10,790 bases of DNA from CAKUIA01 sp034180465. GTDB taxonomy: Bacteria > Verrucomicrobiota > Verrucomicrobiia > Opitutales > Intestinicryptomonadaceae. The notes under the pieces were generated by a model. It was not told where the DNA came from and did not search any database. It saw nothing but the letters and a program-made list of their open reading frames with translations. The DNA lies in assembly GCA_034180465.1 (NCBI GenBank), contig JAXFOH010000120.1, forward strand, positions 1-10,790, in the 5' to 3' direction. Both the position numbers and the translations under genes were made by a program. This document shows, piece after piece, positions 1 to 8,000 of the stretch; within the stretch, counting starts at the first letter, position 1, and every line of letters begins with the position of its first letter.

Positions 1-21
1 CATCAAAAATATAACGCAAAT

Positions 22-110
22 GAGTGGATAAACTAACACAATCGATGGCCGAAGCCCTATGATGGGCGAGAGATTCCGAAAGACCGACTCTTGCGGAACG
101 GCTTACACTC
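22..110 (+). other. Nested inverted repeats, possible structured RNA or leader
   Basis: Four helices can be drawn directly from the sequence. The outer stem is GAGTG (22-26) with CACTC (106-110). A second stem is GCCG (48-51) with CGGC (99-102). Inside it lie two hairpins: GCCC/GGGC (54-57 with 64-67, six-base loop) and a longer one in which TTCCG (74-78) pairs with CGGAA (94-98), continued after one A/G mismatch by AAGA/TCTT (80-83 with 89-92) around a five-base loop. This gives a plausible three-way junction ending 30 bases before the glycosyltransferase start. No T-tract follows, so it is not a simple terminator. I could not match it to tRNA, 5S, SRP, tmRNA, RNase P or a common riboswitch. 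It may be the end of a small RNA, a 5' leader element, or chance. The strand is assumed from the downstream gene. Confidence 0.3.
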
Positions 111-140
111 GAATTTATGAATTAATAGAACACCCCTATA

Positions 141-1898
141 ATGAAAACAAAAATATTAGACCTGATTTTTTTGACGCTTTTTTGCGCTGTAACCTTTTTT
201 GCGCTTTCGTGCTTTAGACCTTTGGCGAACCCCGACGAGGGACGCTATGTGGAAATACCCACCGAAATGGTTGCAAGCGGCGACTATGTAACCCCCACCC
301 TAAACGGAATGCCGTATTTTTACAAGCCGCCAATGTTTTACTGGATGCAGGCGGCAAGCATGAAAACGTTCGGCTCGAATATCTTTGGATGGAGGTTTGC
401 AAATTCGGCGGTTGCAATTCTTGGCGTGCTTTTGACATATTTAGCGGTTTCGCTATTGTATAATCGCAGAACCGGCGTCTTTGCGGGGCTTGTTTTGGCA
501 ACAAGCAATCTTTATTACGCACTAGGGCAGGTTATTGTTTTGGATATGACGGTTTCGGTGTTCATTGCAGGAGCCCTGTTTTCGTTTATGCTATTTTATT
601 TTAAGAACGAATATAAGCCGCTTTACATATTGGCGTTTTTTGTGTTTTCGGCCTTGGCAGTGCTTACAAAAGGGCTTATTGGTGTGCTTATTCCGTGTGC
701 CGTAATCTTTTTGTTTTTGCTGTTTTGCAGCCCCGTAAAATTTGCGAAAAATCTTAAAAAAAGCGAGTGGCTTACTTTGTTTTTGGGTGCGGTGTTGTTT
801 TTGGCAATAGCGTTGCCCTGGCACATATTGGCTGCAATTGCAACCCCGGCAAAAGAGGGCGCAAGCTTTTTCTCGAAAGACCCAACGGGGCAGGGCTTTT
901 TGTGGTACTATATAATGCACGAGCACTTTTTGCGCTATATAGATTCGTCTACAAGTATGCGCTACCAGCCTTTTTGGTTTTTCTTTGTGTTTGTTCCACT
1001 GGGGCTTTTGCCGTGGTTGCCCGCGTTTGTACAAGGCCTTTTCTACGAATTTAAGGGCGGTATTGCAAACTTTGTAAAAAACAACAAAAAAACTCTGTTT
1101 TTGTTTGTTTGGGTGGCGTTTGTTTTGCTGTTTTTCTCCGTCTCAAAATCTAAACTTATCCCCTACATAATTCCCGTATACCCCGCTCTTGCGGTTGTTG
1201 TTGGGGCTTTCCTCGACAAAGTTTTAAAAGGCTCGGTAAAACGGCCAAGGGCTTCGCTTTGGGCAATTGCCTCCCTCGGGTTTATTGCGGCAATAGCACT
1301 CCCAATTGTTTGCTATGCAATAAACGAAAAAGGCAGAATGTATATGCCCGAAATTTCGTGGTATGTGTTTTCGGCGGCGTCTTTGGCTGTGCTTGTTCCA
1401 ACAATTGTATGCACGGTATTTCTGCTTAGAAACAAAATTGCTGCGGCGTTATATTCCGCATTTATTGGGGCGGGCATTTTCACCTTATGCTTTAACCCCG
1501 TTGCTGCCCTAATTCAAAGACCGTCGTCGGCAGACTTTGCAAAATGCATTTTAGCCGACAAAGACAACTCTGGCGCAAAAATAGTTTTGTACCGAAACTA
1601 CAACGAGTTTCAGGATATGCCGGTATATACCAAAAGATTTGTGTATTTGGTAAACACCCCGCCCGCCGAGCAGCTTTTTGGCTACAACCTGAAAGCCGGC
1701 GAAAACGCAAAACGCTTTTTAACCGAAAGCGACTTTAAAAAGCTTGTAGAATCGGGCGAGGCATTGTGGATTGTTTCGCGCAACAGAGACTTAAACGACC
1801 TTAACCTTAAGGGCGAAGGCGTTAAATTGGCGGCTAAAAACTACCATAGTTCGCTGTTCTTTTGCAAAAGACCCCTAAAAATCAAAAAATCTGATTGA
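141..1898 (+). CDS. ArnT-like GT83 family membrane glycosyltransferase
   Basis: A 585-residue polytopic inner-membrane protein of the ArnT/PMT-like (GT-C fold, GT83) glycosyltransferases. These move a sugar from an undecaprenyl-phosphate carrier onto lipid A or another envelope acceptor on the periplasmic side. Diagnostic features are the first-loop motif PDEGRY (31-36; Asp32 and Glu33 are the expected catalytic acids), the following NGMPYFYKPP stretch (55-64), LGQVIVLDM (128-136), HEHFLRY (260-266) and SKSKLIPYIIPVYPA (335-349). About a dozen hydrophobic segments fill residues 5-455. A soluble C-terminal domain of about 130 residues follows and includes the pattern FGYNL seen in family tails. 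Length fits the family (about 550-600). There is no Shine-Dalgarno; the ATG is preceded by CCTATA. No other arn genes are present, so aminoarabinose as the sugar is unproven. The next gene starts 65 bases on with no terminator between, so co-transcription is possible. Confidence 0.88.
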   Translation: MKTKILDLIFLTLFCAVTFFALSCFRPLANPDEGRYVEIPTEMVASGDYVTPTLNGMPYFYKPPMFYWMQAASMKTFGSNIFGWRFANSAVAILGVLLTYLAVSLLYNRRTGVFAGLVLATSNLYYALGQVIVLDMTVSVFIAGALFSFMLFYFKNEYKPLYILAFFVFSALAVLTKGLIGVLIPCAVIFLFLLFCSPVKFAKNLKKSEWLTLFLGAVLFLAIALPWHILAAIATPAKEGASFFSKDPTGQGFLWYYIMHEHFLRYIDSSTSMRYQPFWFFFVFVPLGLLPWLPAFVQGLFYEFKGGIANFVKNNKKTLFLFVWVAFVLLFFSVSKSKLIPYIIPVYPALAVVVGAFLDKVLKGSVKRPRASLWAIASLGFIAAIALPIVCYAINEKGRMYMPEISWYVFSAASLAVLVPTIVCTVFLLRNKIAAALYSAFIGAGIFTLCFNPVAALIQRPSSADFAKCILADKDNSGAKIVLYRNYNEFQDMPVYTKRFVYLVNTPPAEQLFGYNLKAGENAKRFLTESDFKKLVESGEALWIVSRNRDLNDLNLKGEGVKLAAKNYHSSLFFCKRPLKIKKSD

Positions 1899-1963
1899 AG
1901 TATTTAAAGAAATAAGATTGGATTAAGCAACTTAGTATTTTAAAACAATAGTAAACAGATATA

Positions 1964-3628
1964 ATGGCAGACGATAATTTGAACAAACAAGACGTGGATT
2001 TAAGCCAACTCAAGAACATTGAGTTTTCCACGGCGTGGACTCCGGCCGATTCTGGCTCATCTAAAAAAGACTATTTGTCGGACAAACCTTTCGCTAAGAG
2101 AGATTTTAAGGGCAAAAGAAAGCCTTTTAAGAGTTCCAAACCCTTTAAGAAGTTTGACAAAGACGCTCCCCGAAAGTTTGCAGACAGGCCAGACGGCGAA
2201 AAAAAAGAATTTAAAGCCCCCTTTAAAGGCAAAAAATTCCAGAAGCGCGGCAACTTTAAAAAGCCCTTCAATTTTACGATGGAAGTTAACTTCTATCCCG
2301 AAGACGAGCCTTTTGCAACGCTTAGCGACTTGTTGCGCCGCTTAAAGCGCACCTACCAGCTTTTCGAAATCGCAAAGATAATTTTGGAAAAGCCCGAACG
2401 CTACGTTGTTGTTGCAAAAAATCTGCCCGATGCCGACGGCAATGTTGCCCCCGTTTACTGCGCGCAGCCCTTTAATATCCCTTTCGACGACGAGCAAAGC
2501 GCAAAGACCTATGCCGTTAAGGAAAAGGTTGCCGAGCTTTTCGACAAAGTACAGGTGGAAGTTGAGGCCCCAAAGGGCAACTTTTTGGTTGTGCACAAAT
2601 GCGGCTACAGCGGCGAGCTTTTGGGCGCGCCAAACTGGCATAAGTATGCCGACTATGTAAAGGAGTTCCACAGGGAAAGGTTCCCTAACATTCCCTACGA
2701 AAAGTACTTGGCAAGAATTAGTTCGAGCAACGATCCCGAAGAAATCCAAAAGTGGGTAGACAATATGAAAACCGCAATAGTCTACAAACTTAAGGAAACG
2801 GGCGAAACATTCGATACATTCGAAAAGGCTGCGGCCTACGTTTCGCAAAAATACACCGATACCCTTGTTTTTGCCTACGACCACGTTAGAATTAGCGGTG
2901 TAAACGTAGCAAAAATACCCGCGGGCAGAATATACGACAACATAGTAAACCAAAGGGAAATGCAGCTTAAGTTCTTGCTTAACACCGCCAACAATTTAAG
3001 GGGCAGGCTGCGCAGGTCGAACTTTGCAATTTACAAGCGCGGCAACAAGGGCTTTGCGTTTGTTTCGGCGGTGCGCCGCAAGTTCCTTTTCGAGGGCGAC
3101 AGGCTTTCGGATTTGCCCCAAAGCGTATTCGAATTTATTTTGGCCAACCCCGGAATTAAGGCCGAGGAAATGCCCTATAAATTCTTGGGCTTGGAATTCA
3201 AGGCAAAGGAAAATAAAGAACAGTCTTTGTTGTCTCAGGTAGAAAGCAAAGAGGCAGAGAACGCCCAAGCGGCCCAACTGGCGCAGGAATCGCAAGAAGC
3301 CGAGGCTAATGCGCAACCTACCGAAGCCGTTCAGTCCGTTTCCGAAAATGCGGAATCTGCCGTTTCGCAGGAAAGCGCAACAAAGCTTGCCCAAATAGCT
3401 TCGGAATTGCACTGGTTGGTGTCGGAAGGCTATGTTGTTGAATATTCCGACTCGTCTTTGCAGGCAAACCCCTATTTGCCCAAGCCCAAGAACAAGTCCG
3501 AAAACGCCGATGATGCCGCCCAGCAGCTTGGCGAAAAAGACGAACCCTTGCCTTCGCAAGCGGCGTCTACACAAGAAGAAGCTGCGGTAGACAATGCGGC
3601 CGAAAATTCTACAACAGGTGAAAACTAA
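1964..3628 (+). CDS. Hypothetical protein, basic K/F-rich tail, possible nucleic-acid-binding core
   Basis: A 554-residue soluble protein of unknown function, with no signal peptide or membrane segment. Residues 41-104 form a strongly basic low-complexity tail with recurring KPFK, FKGK and KKF units. A globular core spans about 105-415: FYPEDEPF (110-117), then RTYQLFEIAKIILEKPERY (129-147), HKCGYSGELLGAPNWHKY (211-228) and a basic segment, NLRGRLRRSNFAIYKRG (344-360), running into AVRRKF (369-374). Residues 418-470 are a Q/A/E-rich linker. A final segment, LHWLVSEGYVVEY (482-494), resembles the last helix and strand of a winged helix. The basic tail and Arg-rich core suggest RNA or DNA binding; this is inference. 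From memory, similar hypotheticals with this core occur in Verrucomicrobiota, but I could not check. The gene is real: long ORF, consistent codon use, and a terminator just after the stop. There is no Shine-Dalgarno; the start reads ATATAATG. Confidence 0.85.
   Translation: MADDNLNKQDVDLSQLKNIEFSTAWTPADSGSSKKDYLSDKPFAKRDFKGKRKPFKSSKPFKKFDKDAPRKFADRPDGEKKEFKAPFKGKKFQKRGNFKKPFNFTMEVNFYPEDEPFATLSDLLRRLKRTYQLFEIAKIILEKPERYVVVAKNLPDADGNVAPVYCAQPFNIPFDDEQSAKTYAVKEKVAELFDKVQVEVEAPKGNFLVVHKCGYSGELLGAPNWHKYADYVKEFHRERFPNIPYEKYLARISSSNDPEEIQKWVDNMKTAIVYKLKETGETFDTFEKAAAYVSQKYTDTLVFAYDHVRISGVNVAKIPAGRIYDNIVNQREMQLKFLLNTANNLRGRLRRSNFAIYKRGNKGFAFVSAVRRKFLFEGDRLSDLPQSVFEFILANPGIKAEEMPYKFLGLEFKAKENKEQSLLSQVESKEAENAQAAQLAQESQEAEANAQPTEAVQSVSENAESAVSQESATKLAQIASELHWLVSEGYVVEYSDSSLQANPYLPKPKNKSENADDAAQQLGEKDEPLPSQAASTQEEAAVDNAAENSTTGEN
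2084..2275 (+). repeat. Low-complexity K/F-rich tract within the 554-residue hypothetical protein
   Basis: Degenerate repeated codons AAG/AAA-CCC/CCT-TTT/TTC-AAG/AAA encode residues 41-104. Units such as KPFAKRDF, KPFKSS, KPFKKF, KAPFKGKKF and KKPFNF recur at irregular spacing. The tract is rich in Lys, Arg, Phe and Pro and poor in hydrophobic aliphatics, as expected of a disordered nucleic-acid-binding tail. Such degenerate repeats can vary in length between strains. Confidence 0.6.
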
Positions 3629-3646
3629 CAAACCCTTTTCTAATGC

Positions 3647-3686
3647 CCCGTTTTTATGTTTTTTGTAAGAACGGGACTTTCTTTTT
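3647..3686 (+). terminator. Rho-independent terminator after the hypothetical gene
   Basis: CCCGTTTTTA (3647-3656) pairs with TAAGAACGGG (3666-3675), with one G-T wobble, around a nine-base T-rich loop. A T-rich run (3678-3686, interrupted by one C) follows. It starts 18 bases after the stop codon of the 554-residue protein and 50 bases before the adaptor gene ends its leader. It therefore separates the first two genes from the efflux operon, which must have its own promoter in about 3687-3735. I see no convincing -35/-10 pair there, only A/T-rich TATATT-like stretches. Confidence 0.75.
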
Positions 3687-3735
3687 CTATATTAAAATTT
3701 TAGGCTACCGATAAGTATTTATTGTATATTAAGAA

Positions 3736-5007
3736 ATGAAAAATATAAAAACATTAGTGCTATTAACCGCATCTTGCGCGCTTATGCTTGCGTGCTCCGA
3801 AAAGGCAGAACAGAAAGTCCCTGTGCCCGCAACACCCGCCGAGCTTTCGCAGGTGGTGGTAAAAGACGTTAGCGAATATATTTCGACTTTGGGCACAACC
3901 TGCGCGTATGAAAGCGTAAACATTGTTCCCCAAGTTACGGGGCAGGTAATGAAAATTAACTTTAAGCAGGGTGCCGAAGTAAAAAAAGGCGATGTTCTTT
4001 TCGAAATAGATTCGCGCAGATACAAAGCTTTAATGGATTCGGCGCAGGCCGATTTGGAAAAGGCAAAGTCGCAGCTTAAAATAGACACTCTTGATATGGA
4101 AAGAAATGCAAAGCTTGTAAAGGGTGGATATGTAGACAAGCAAACTTTCGACAGCTTGGTTGCAAAAGTTGCGGTAGACAAAGCGCAGGTTATGGCTGCC
4201 CGGTCCGCTTTGGAAAATGCAAAGCTAAACTATCAATGGTGCTTTATAAAGTCGCCCGTAGACGGCTTTGCGGGGTTCTTTAATGTGGATGTAGGCAACA
4301 TTGTGTCGCAAAACCAAACTGTGCTTACATCCGTTAAGAATATCAGAAAAATGTATGTAGACTTTGTCGTTCCAAGCCAAAACCTTAACGACATTATGCA
4401 GAGTATGGCAAAGAACGGCGGCAAGCTTGAAACGGAAATTTCGTATATAGAAGACACAATGCGGCACAAAAAGAGAATGTGCCAAGTTCACATTGTCCTA
4501 AACCAAATTAGATATGAAACAGGCAGTGCGGTTTTGCGCGGCGAGCTGGACAACAACGACCTGCTGTTTTGGCCCGACCAGCCCATAAAGGCGAAGCTTT
4601 TCACAAATAAAATAAAAGGGGCCACCCTTGTCCCCGAAATTTGCGTTCAAACAGGGCCTCTTGGACCTTATGTTTATGTCGCAACTCCTGTGGGAAACGG
4701 CGTGTTTAAAATGAAACAAACAAACGTAAAAACGGGTCAGCACTACGAAAACAACACCCTTTGGTTGGTTGAAGGTCTTAAAGATGCAGAGTTGGTTGCA
4801 ACTAGGGTAAGCAATTTAAGGCTTCAGATGTCGCCTTTGGTTTACAGAACAAATGCGGTGGGTGCGCCCTTTGGTGCCGACGGTAAAATTATAGACAATC
4901 CGCAACAGGCGGGGGCGTTTATTATGGGGACAGCCGATGTTGTGCAAAAATTTATCGCTTCGGCAAAGCAGTCTGCCCAAGCCAAACAGCCGCAAAACGC
5001 CCAGTAA
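3736..5007 (+). CDS. RND efflux periplasmic adaptor (membrane fusion) lipoprotein
   Basis: A 423-residue HlyD/AcrA-type adaptor that joins the inner-membrane pump to the outer-membrane channel. The N-terminus is a lipoprotein signal with lipobox LMLAC, so Cys20 is the predicted lipidated residue. Next come the first half of a lipoyl (barrel-sandwich) domain with VNIVPQVTGQVMKINFKQGA (61-80) and KKGDVLFEIDSRRY (83-96), an alpha-helical hairpin (about 97-165), and the second lipoyl half with FIKSPVDGFAG (170-180) and VDVGNIV (184-190). Beta-barrel and membrane-proximal domains follow (about 200-370). The C-terminal 50 residues are Gln/Ala-rich and probably flexible. Length is slightly above the usual 370-400. 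The pump gene starts 36 bases downstream and the channel gene follows, making a standard adaptor-pump-channel operon. There is no strong Shine-Dalgarno before the ATG, only AAGAA. The substrate cannot be told from sequence. Confidence 0.93.
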   Translation: MKNIKTLVLLTASCALMLACSEKAEQKVPVPATPAELSQVVVKDVSEYISTLGTTCAYESVNIVPQVTGQVMKINFKQGAEVKKGDVLFEIDSRRYKALMDSAQADLEKAKSQLKIDTLDMERNAKLVKGGYVDKQTFDSLVAKVAVDKAQVMAARSALENAKLNYQWCFIKSPVDGFAGFFNVDVGNIVSQNQTVLTSVKNIRKMYVDFVVPSQNLNDIMQSMAKNGGKLETEISYIEDTMRHKKRMCQVHIVLNQIRYETGSAVLRGELDNNDLLFWPDQPIKAKLFTNKIKGATLVPEICVQTGPLGPYVYVATPVGNGVFKMKQTNVKTGQHYENNTLWLVEGLKDAELVATRVSNLRLQMSPLVYRTNAVGAPFGADGKIIDNPQQAGAFIMGTADVVQKFIASAKQSAQAKQPQNAQ

Positions 5008-5043
5008 AAACAGGGTAAATAATTACAACTTAGGCAAAATAAA

Positions 5044-8000
5044 ATGTCCGAGGAAAATAATAAACAGTCTATTTCGTCTTTGTTCATAAACAGGCCGGTA
5101 ATGACGGTGTTGATGTCGCTGGCGGCTTTGGTTTTCGGCGTGTTTACATATAAAAGTATGCCTGTAAACGATCTGCCTGGGGTAGACTATCCGGTAATTC
5201 AGGTAACGGTTTCGTATCCGGGCGCAGACCCTACAATTATGGGAGCTAACGTGGCTTCTCCGTTGGAGCAGCAGTTTATGCAAATTCCGGGCATAGAGCT
5301 TGTTACCAGCTGCAACAGCTTTGGCGCAACTCAGGTTGTTTTGCAGTTTTCTATGAACAAAAGCATAGATGCCGCCGCTACCGACGTTCAAAGTGCAATT
5401 CAGCGCGCAATGGGTAACCTGCCAAGCGACCTGCCTTCGCCGCCGTCGTTTTCGAAGGACAACCCCAACGACGAGCCTATTTATGTTATTGCCGTAATGA
5501 GCAAAAACTACACTTCGGGCGACTTGTACGACTATGCGTTCTCGGAGGTTTCGCAGCGCATAAGTATGGTTGAAGGCGTTTCGAAAGTTGACGTATACGG
5601 CGCGCCGCGCTCGGTGCGAATAGAGGTGGACGTAGACAAGCTTGCAAACTTAGGCTATAACACAAGCGATTTGCAGAATGTGCTTTCGCGCTCTACAAAT
5701 ATGACGGGTGTCGGCAATATAAACGGGCCGTCTTCGCAGTTTGTGCTTTTTCCCAATACGCAGTTGTCTAGCGCAAAAGACTACGAAAACTTGGTTGTAG
5801 GCTACAAAAACGGGGCTCCCATTTTCCTTTCGGAAATTGCAAAGGCTGTAAACGAAATTCAGTTTAATACGCTTAATTTGTCGTTCTGGAACAGAGAGCT
5901 TAACCCCGGGGCGGAATACGCAAGCGTTGCAATGGGCGTAAGAAAGCGTGCCGACGGCAACGCAATAACCACGGTTGCGGGCATTCAGAAGCTGATGAAA
6001 CAGCTTAAAAAAGAACTGCCAAGCTCTATAGAACTATACAACTTTTACGATGGTTCGAAGCTTATTATAGACAATATCAAAGACGTCGAGGAAACTTTGC
6101 TTATAGCGTTTTTGCTTGTTGTTTTTGTTATATATCTGTTTTTGGGAAGGTTTAGAGACACGCTAATCCCCACGGTGGCAATGCCGTTTTCGATAGTGCT
6201 AACATTTATATTTATGTGGGCGTTCGGCTTTTCCATAAACAATCTGTCGCTAATGGGCATTACAATGGCAATAGGCTTTTTGGTAGACGACGCAATTGTA
6301 TTTTTGGAAAACACCGTGCGTCGAATGGAAGACTACGGCGAAAGCCCAAGGCAGGCGACATTTGCTTCGGCTTCGGAAATTTCGTTTACAATTTTAAGTA
6401 TGACACTTTCGCTTGCGGCGGTATTTATTCCCCTTGTGTTTATGAGCGGCATTACGGGCAGGGTATTTAAGGAATTTTCAGTTACAATTATTACCGCAAC
6501 CATAATGAGCGGCGTTGTAAGCTTGACTTTAACGCCAATGATGTGCTCGAGAATTCTTCAAAAGCACGGCAAAGACCTTTCCGACAAAACTTTTGTAGAA
6601 AGAATTTCGTATAGGCTAGAGCACCTTATTTTGGCTCTGTACTCTCCAAGCTTGTCTTGGTGGCTAAAACGGCACATAACCACGGCGTTGTGCATTGTGG
6701 CGTGTTTGTGGGGCAGCCTTTATTTCTTTTCAAAGCTGCCAATGATATTGTTCCCCACGGGCGACAGCGGCTTTATGCAGGGCGTGTTTATTGCAAACAC
6801 AAAAACTTCGCCCAAAGAAATAGGGATTGTTCAAAACGAAATTTCCGAAATCTTAAAGCGCAACAAAGCTGTTAAGAATTTCATTATGGTTTCGGGCGTT
6901 TCGTCGTTTATAAGCCAAAATATGGGTTTTGGTTTTATTATTTTAGAGGACAAACACCTGCGCAAACCCATTTCGCAGGTTGCCGCCGAAATCAACGGCA
7001 GCATCTCTTCTTTGCCCGGTGTAATTTCGGCGTTTTCGCCGCAGCCTACGCTGTCTATTTCAACGGGGGCGGTTTCCAGCCAAAACGGCAAATATGCGTA
7101 TGCAATTTCGTCTATGGACCAGGAAGCCCTTTACAAGGCAGCGGCAAAGATGATGGGCGTTATGTCCACAAAATACGGAACCTATTTTTCGAACATAAAT
7201 AGCGATATGTATTTGGACAGTCCGCAAATTACACTTTTGCCGTTTAAGGAAAAGTTGTCGATGTTGGGGGCTACGGTAAACTCGTATTCGAACGTATTTA
7301 GAAGCGCGTATTCGAAATCGTTCTTCTACCTTATAAAATCTCCCTTCCAACAATATTGGTCTATTATGGAGGCAAACGACGCCGACAGCGCATTCGAAAG
7401 CAACCTAGACCAACTTATGTTCGGCACCGACGCGACAATTACCGGCGGCTTGCCCGTTTCTACAATTTCGGGCGAATATTCCGCCAAAAACGAGGCATTC
7501 AAGCTGCCGAGCCTAATCCCCTTTAAGAGTATTTCAACTACAAAAGTAGAACTAAAACCGGTAACCATAAACCACATAAACAATATGCCTTCGGTTACAA
7601 TTTATTTCGACTTAAAAGACGGTGTCGCAATCAGCGAAGTGGAAACTTGGATAAACCAAATTGCCCCCACCGTAATTCCCGAAAATATGACTTGCGGCTT
7701 TCAGGGCGAGGCGGTGTCGTTTAGGGAGACTATGACGAGCCTAATGTACCTTATTGTTGTCGCGGTTTTTGTTATGTACATAATTTTGGGCATTTTGTAC
7801 GAAAGCTATGTGCACCCGATTACTGTGCTTATCGCCTTGCCGATTGCGCTTGTAGGCGGGCTTTTCTCGCTATGGGCTTGCGGTATGGAAATTTCGATAT
7901 ATTCGGCAATAGGCCTGTTTATGCTTATGGGCATTGTAAAGAAAAACGGCATTATGGTTGTAGACTTTGCAATTGCGCAGGAACGCCTCGGCAAAAGCCC

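Noticed and set aside
1..36. Frame 1 reads HQKYNANEWIN then TAA, as if the tail of an upstream gene.
   Set aside because: Eleven codons are too few to judge, no family is recognisable, and the stretch overlaps the GAGTG stem. It remains possible but is not supportable.
61..103. Possible glycine or other common riboswitch because of GAGAG and CCGAAAG strings.
   Set aside because: The order and spacing of conserved blocks do not match any aptamer I know; only isolated short strings agree.
47..110. Resemblance to the 3' end of RNase P RNA (GGAACGGCTTA versus the conserved ACAGAACCCGGCTTA).
   Set aside because: Bases needed for the P4 helix are missing, the matching 5' conserved region (GAGGAAAGTCC) is absent, and the closing stem would make the RNA far too short.
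137..142. TATAAT at the glycosyltransferase start (and again at 1960-1965) as a -10 promoter box.
   Set aside because: The box overlaps the start codon, so transcription from it would begin inside the gene; no suitable -35 was found.
2342..2953. 203-codon open frame on the minus strand.
   Set aside because: It lies wholly inside the 554-residue gene, has an implausible Val/Cys/Phe-rich composition, and is a codon-bias shadow. The same applies to 2996-3631 on the minus strand.
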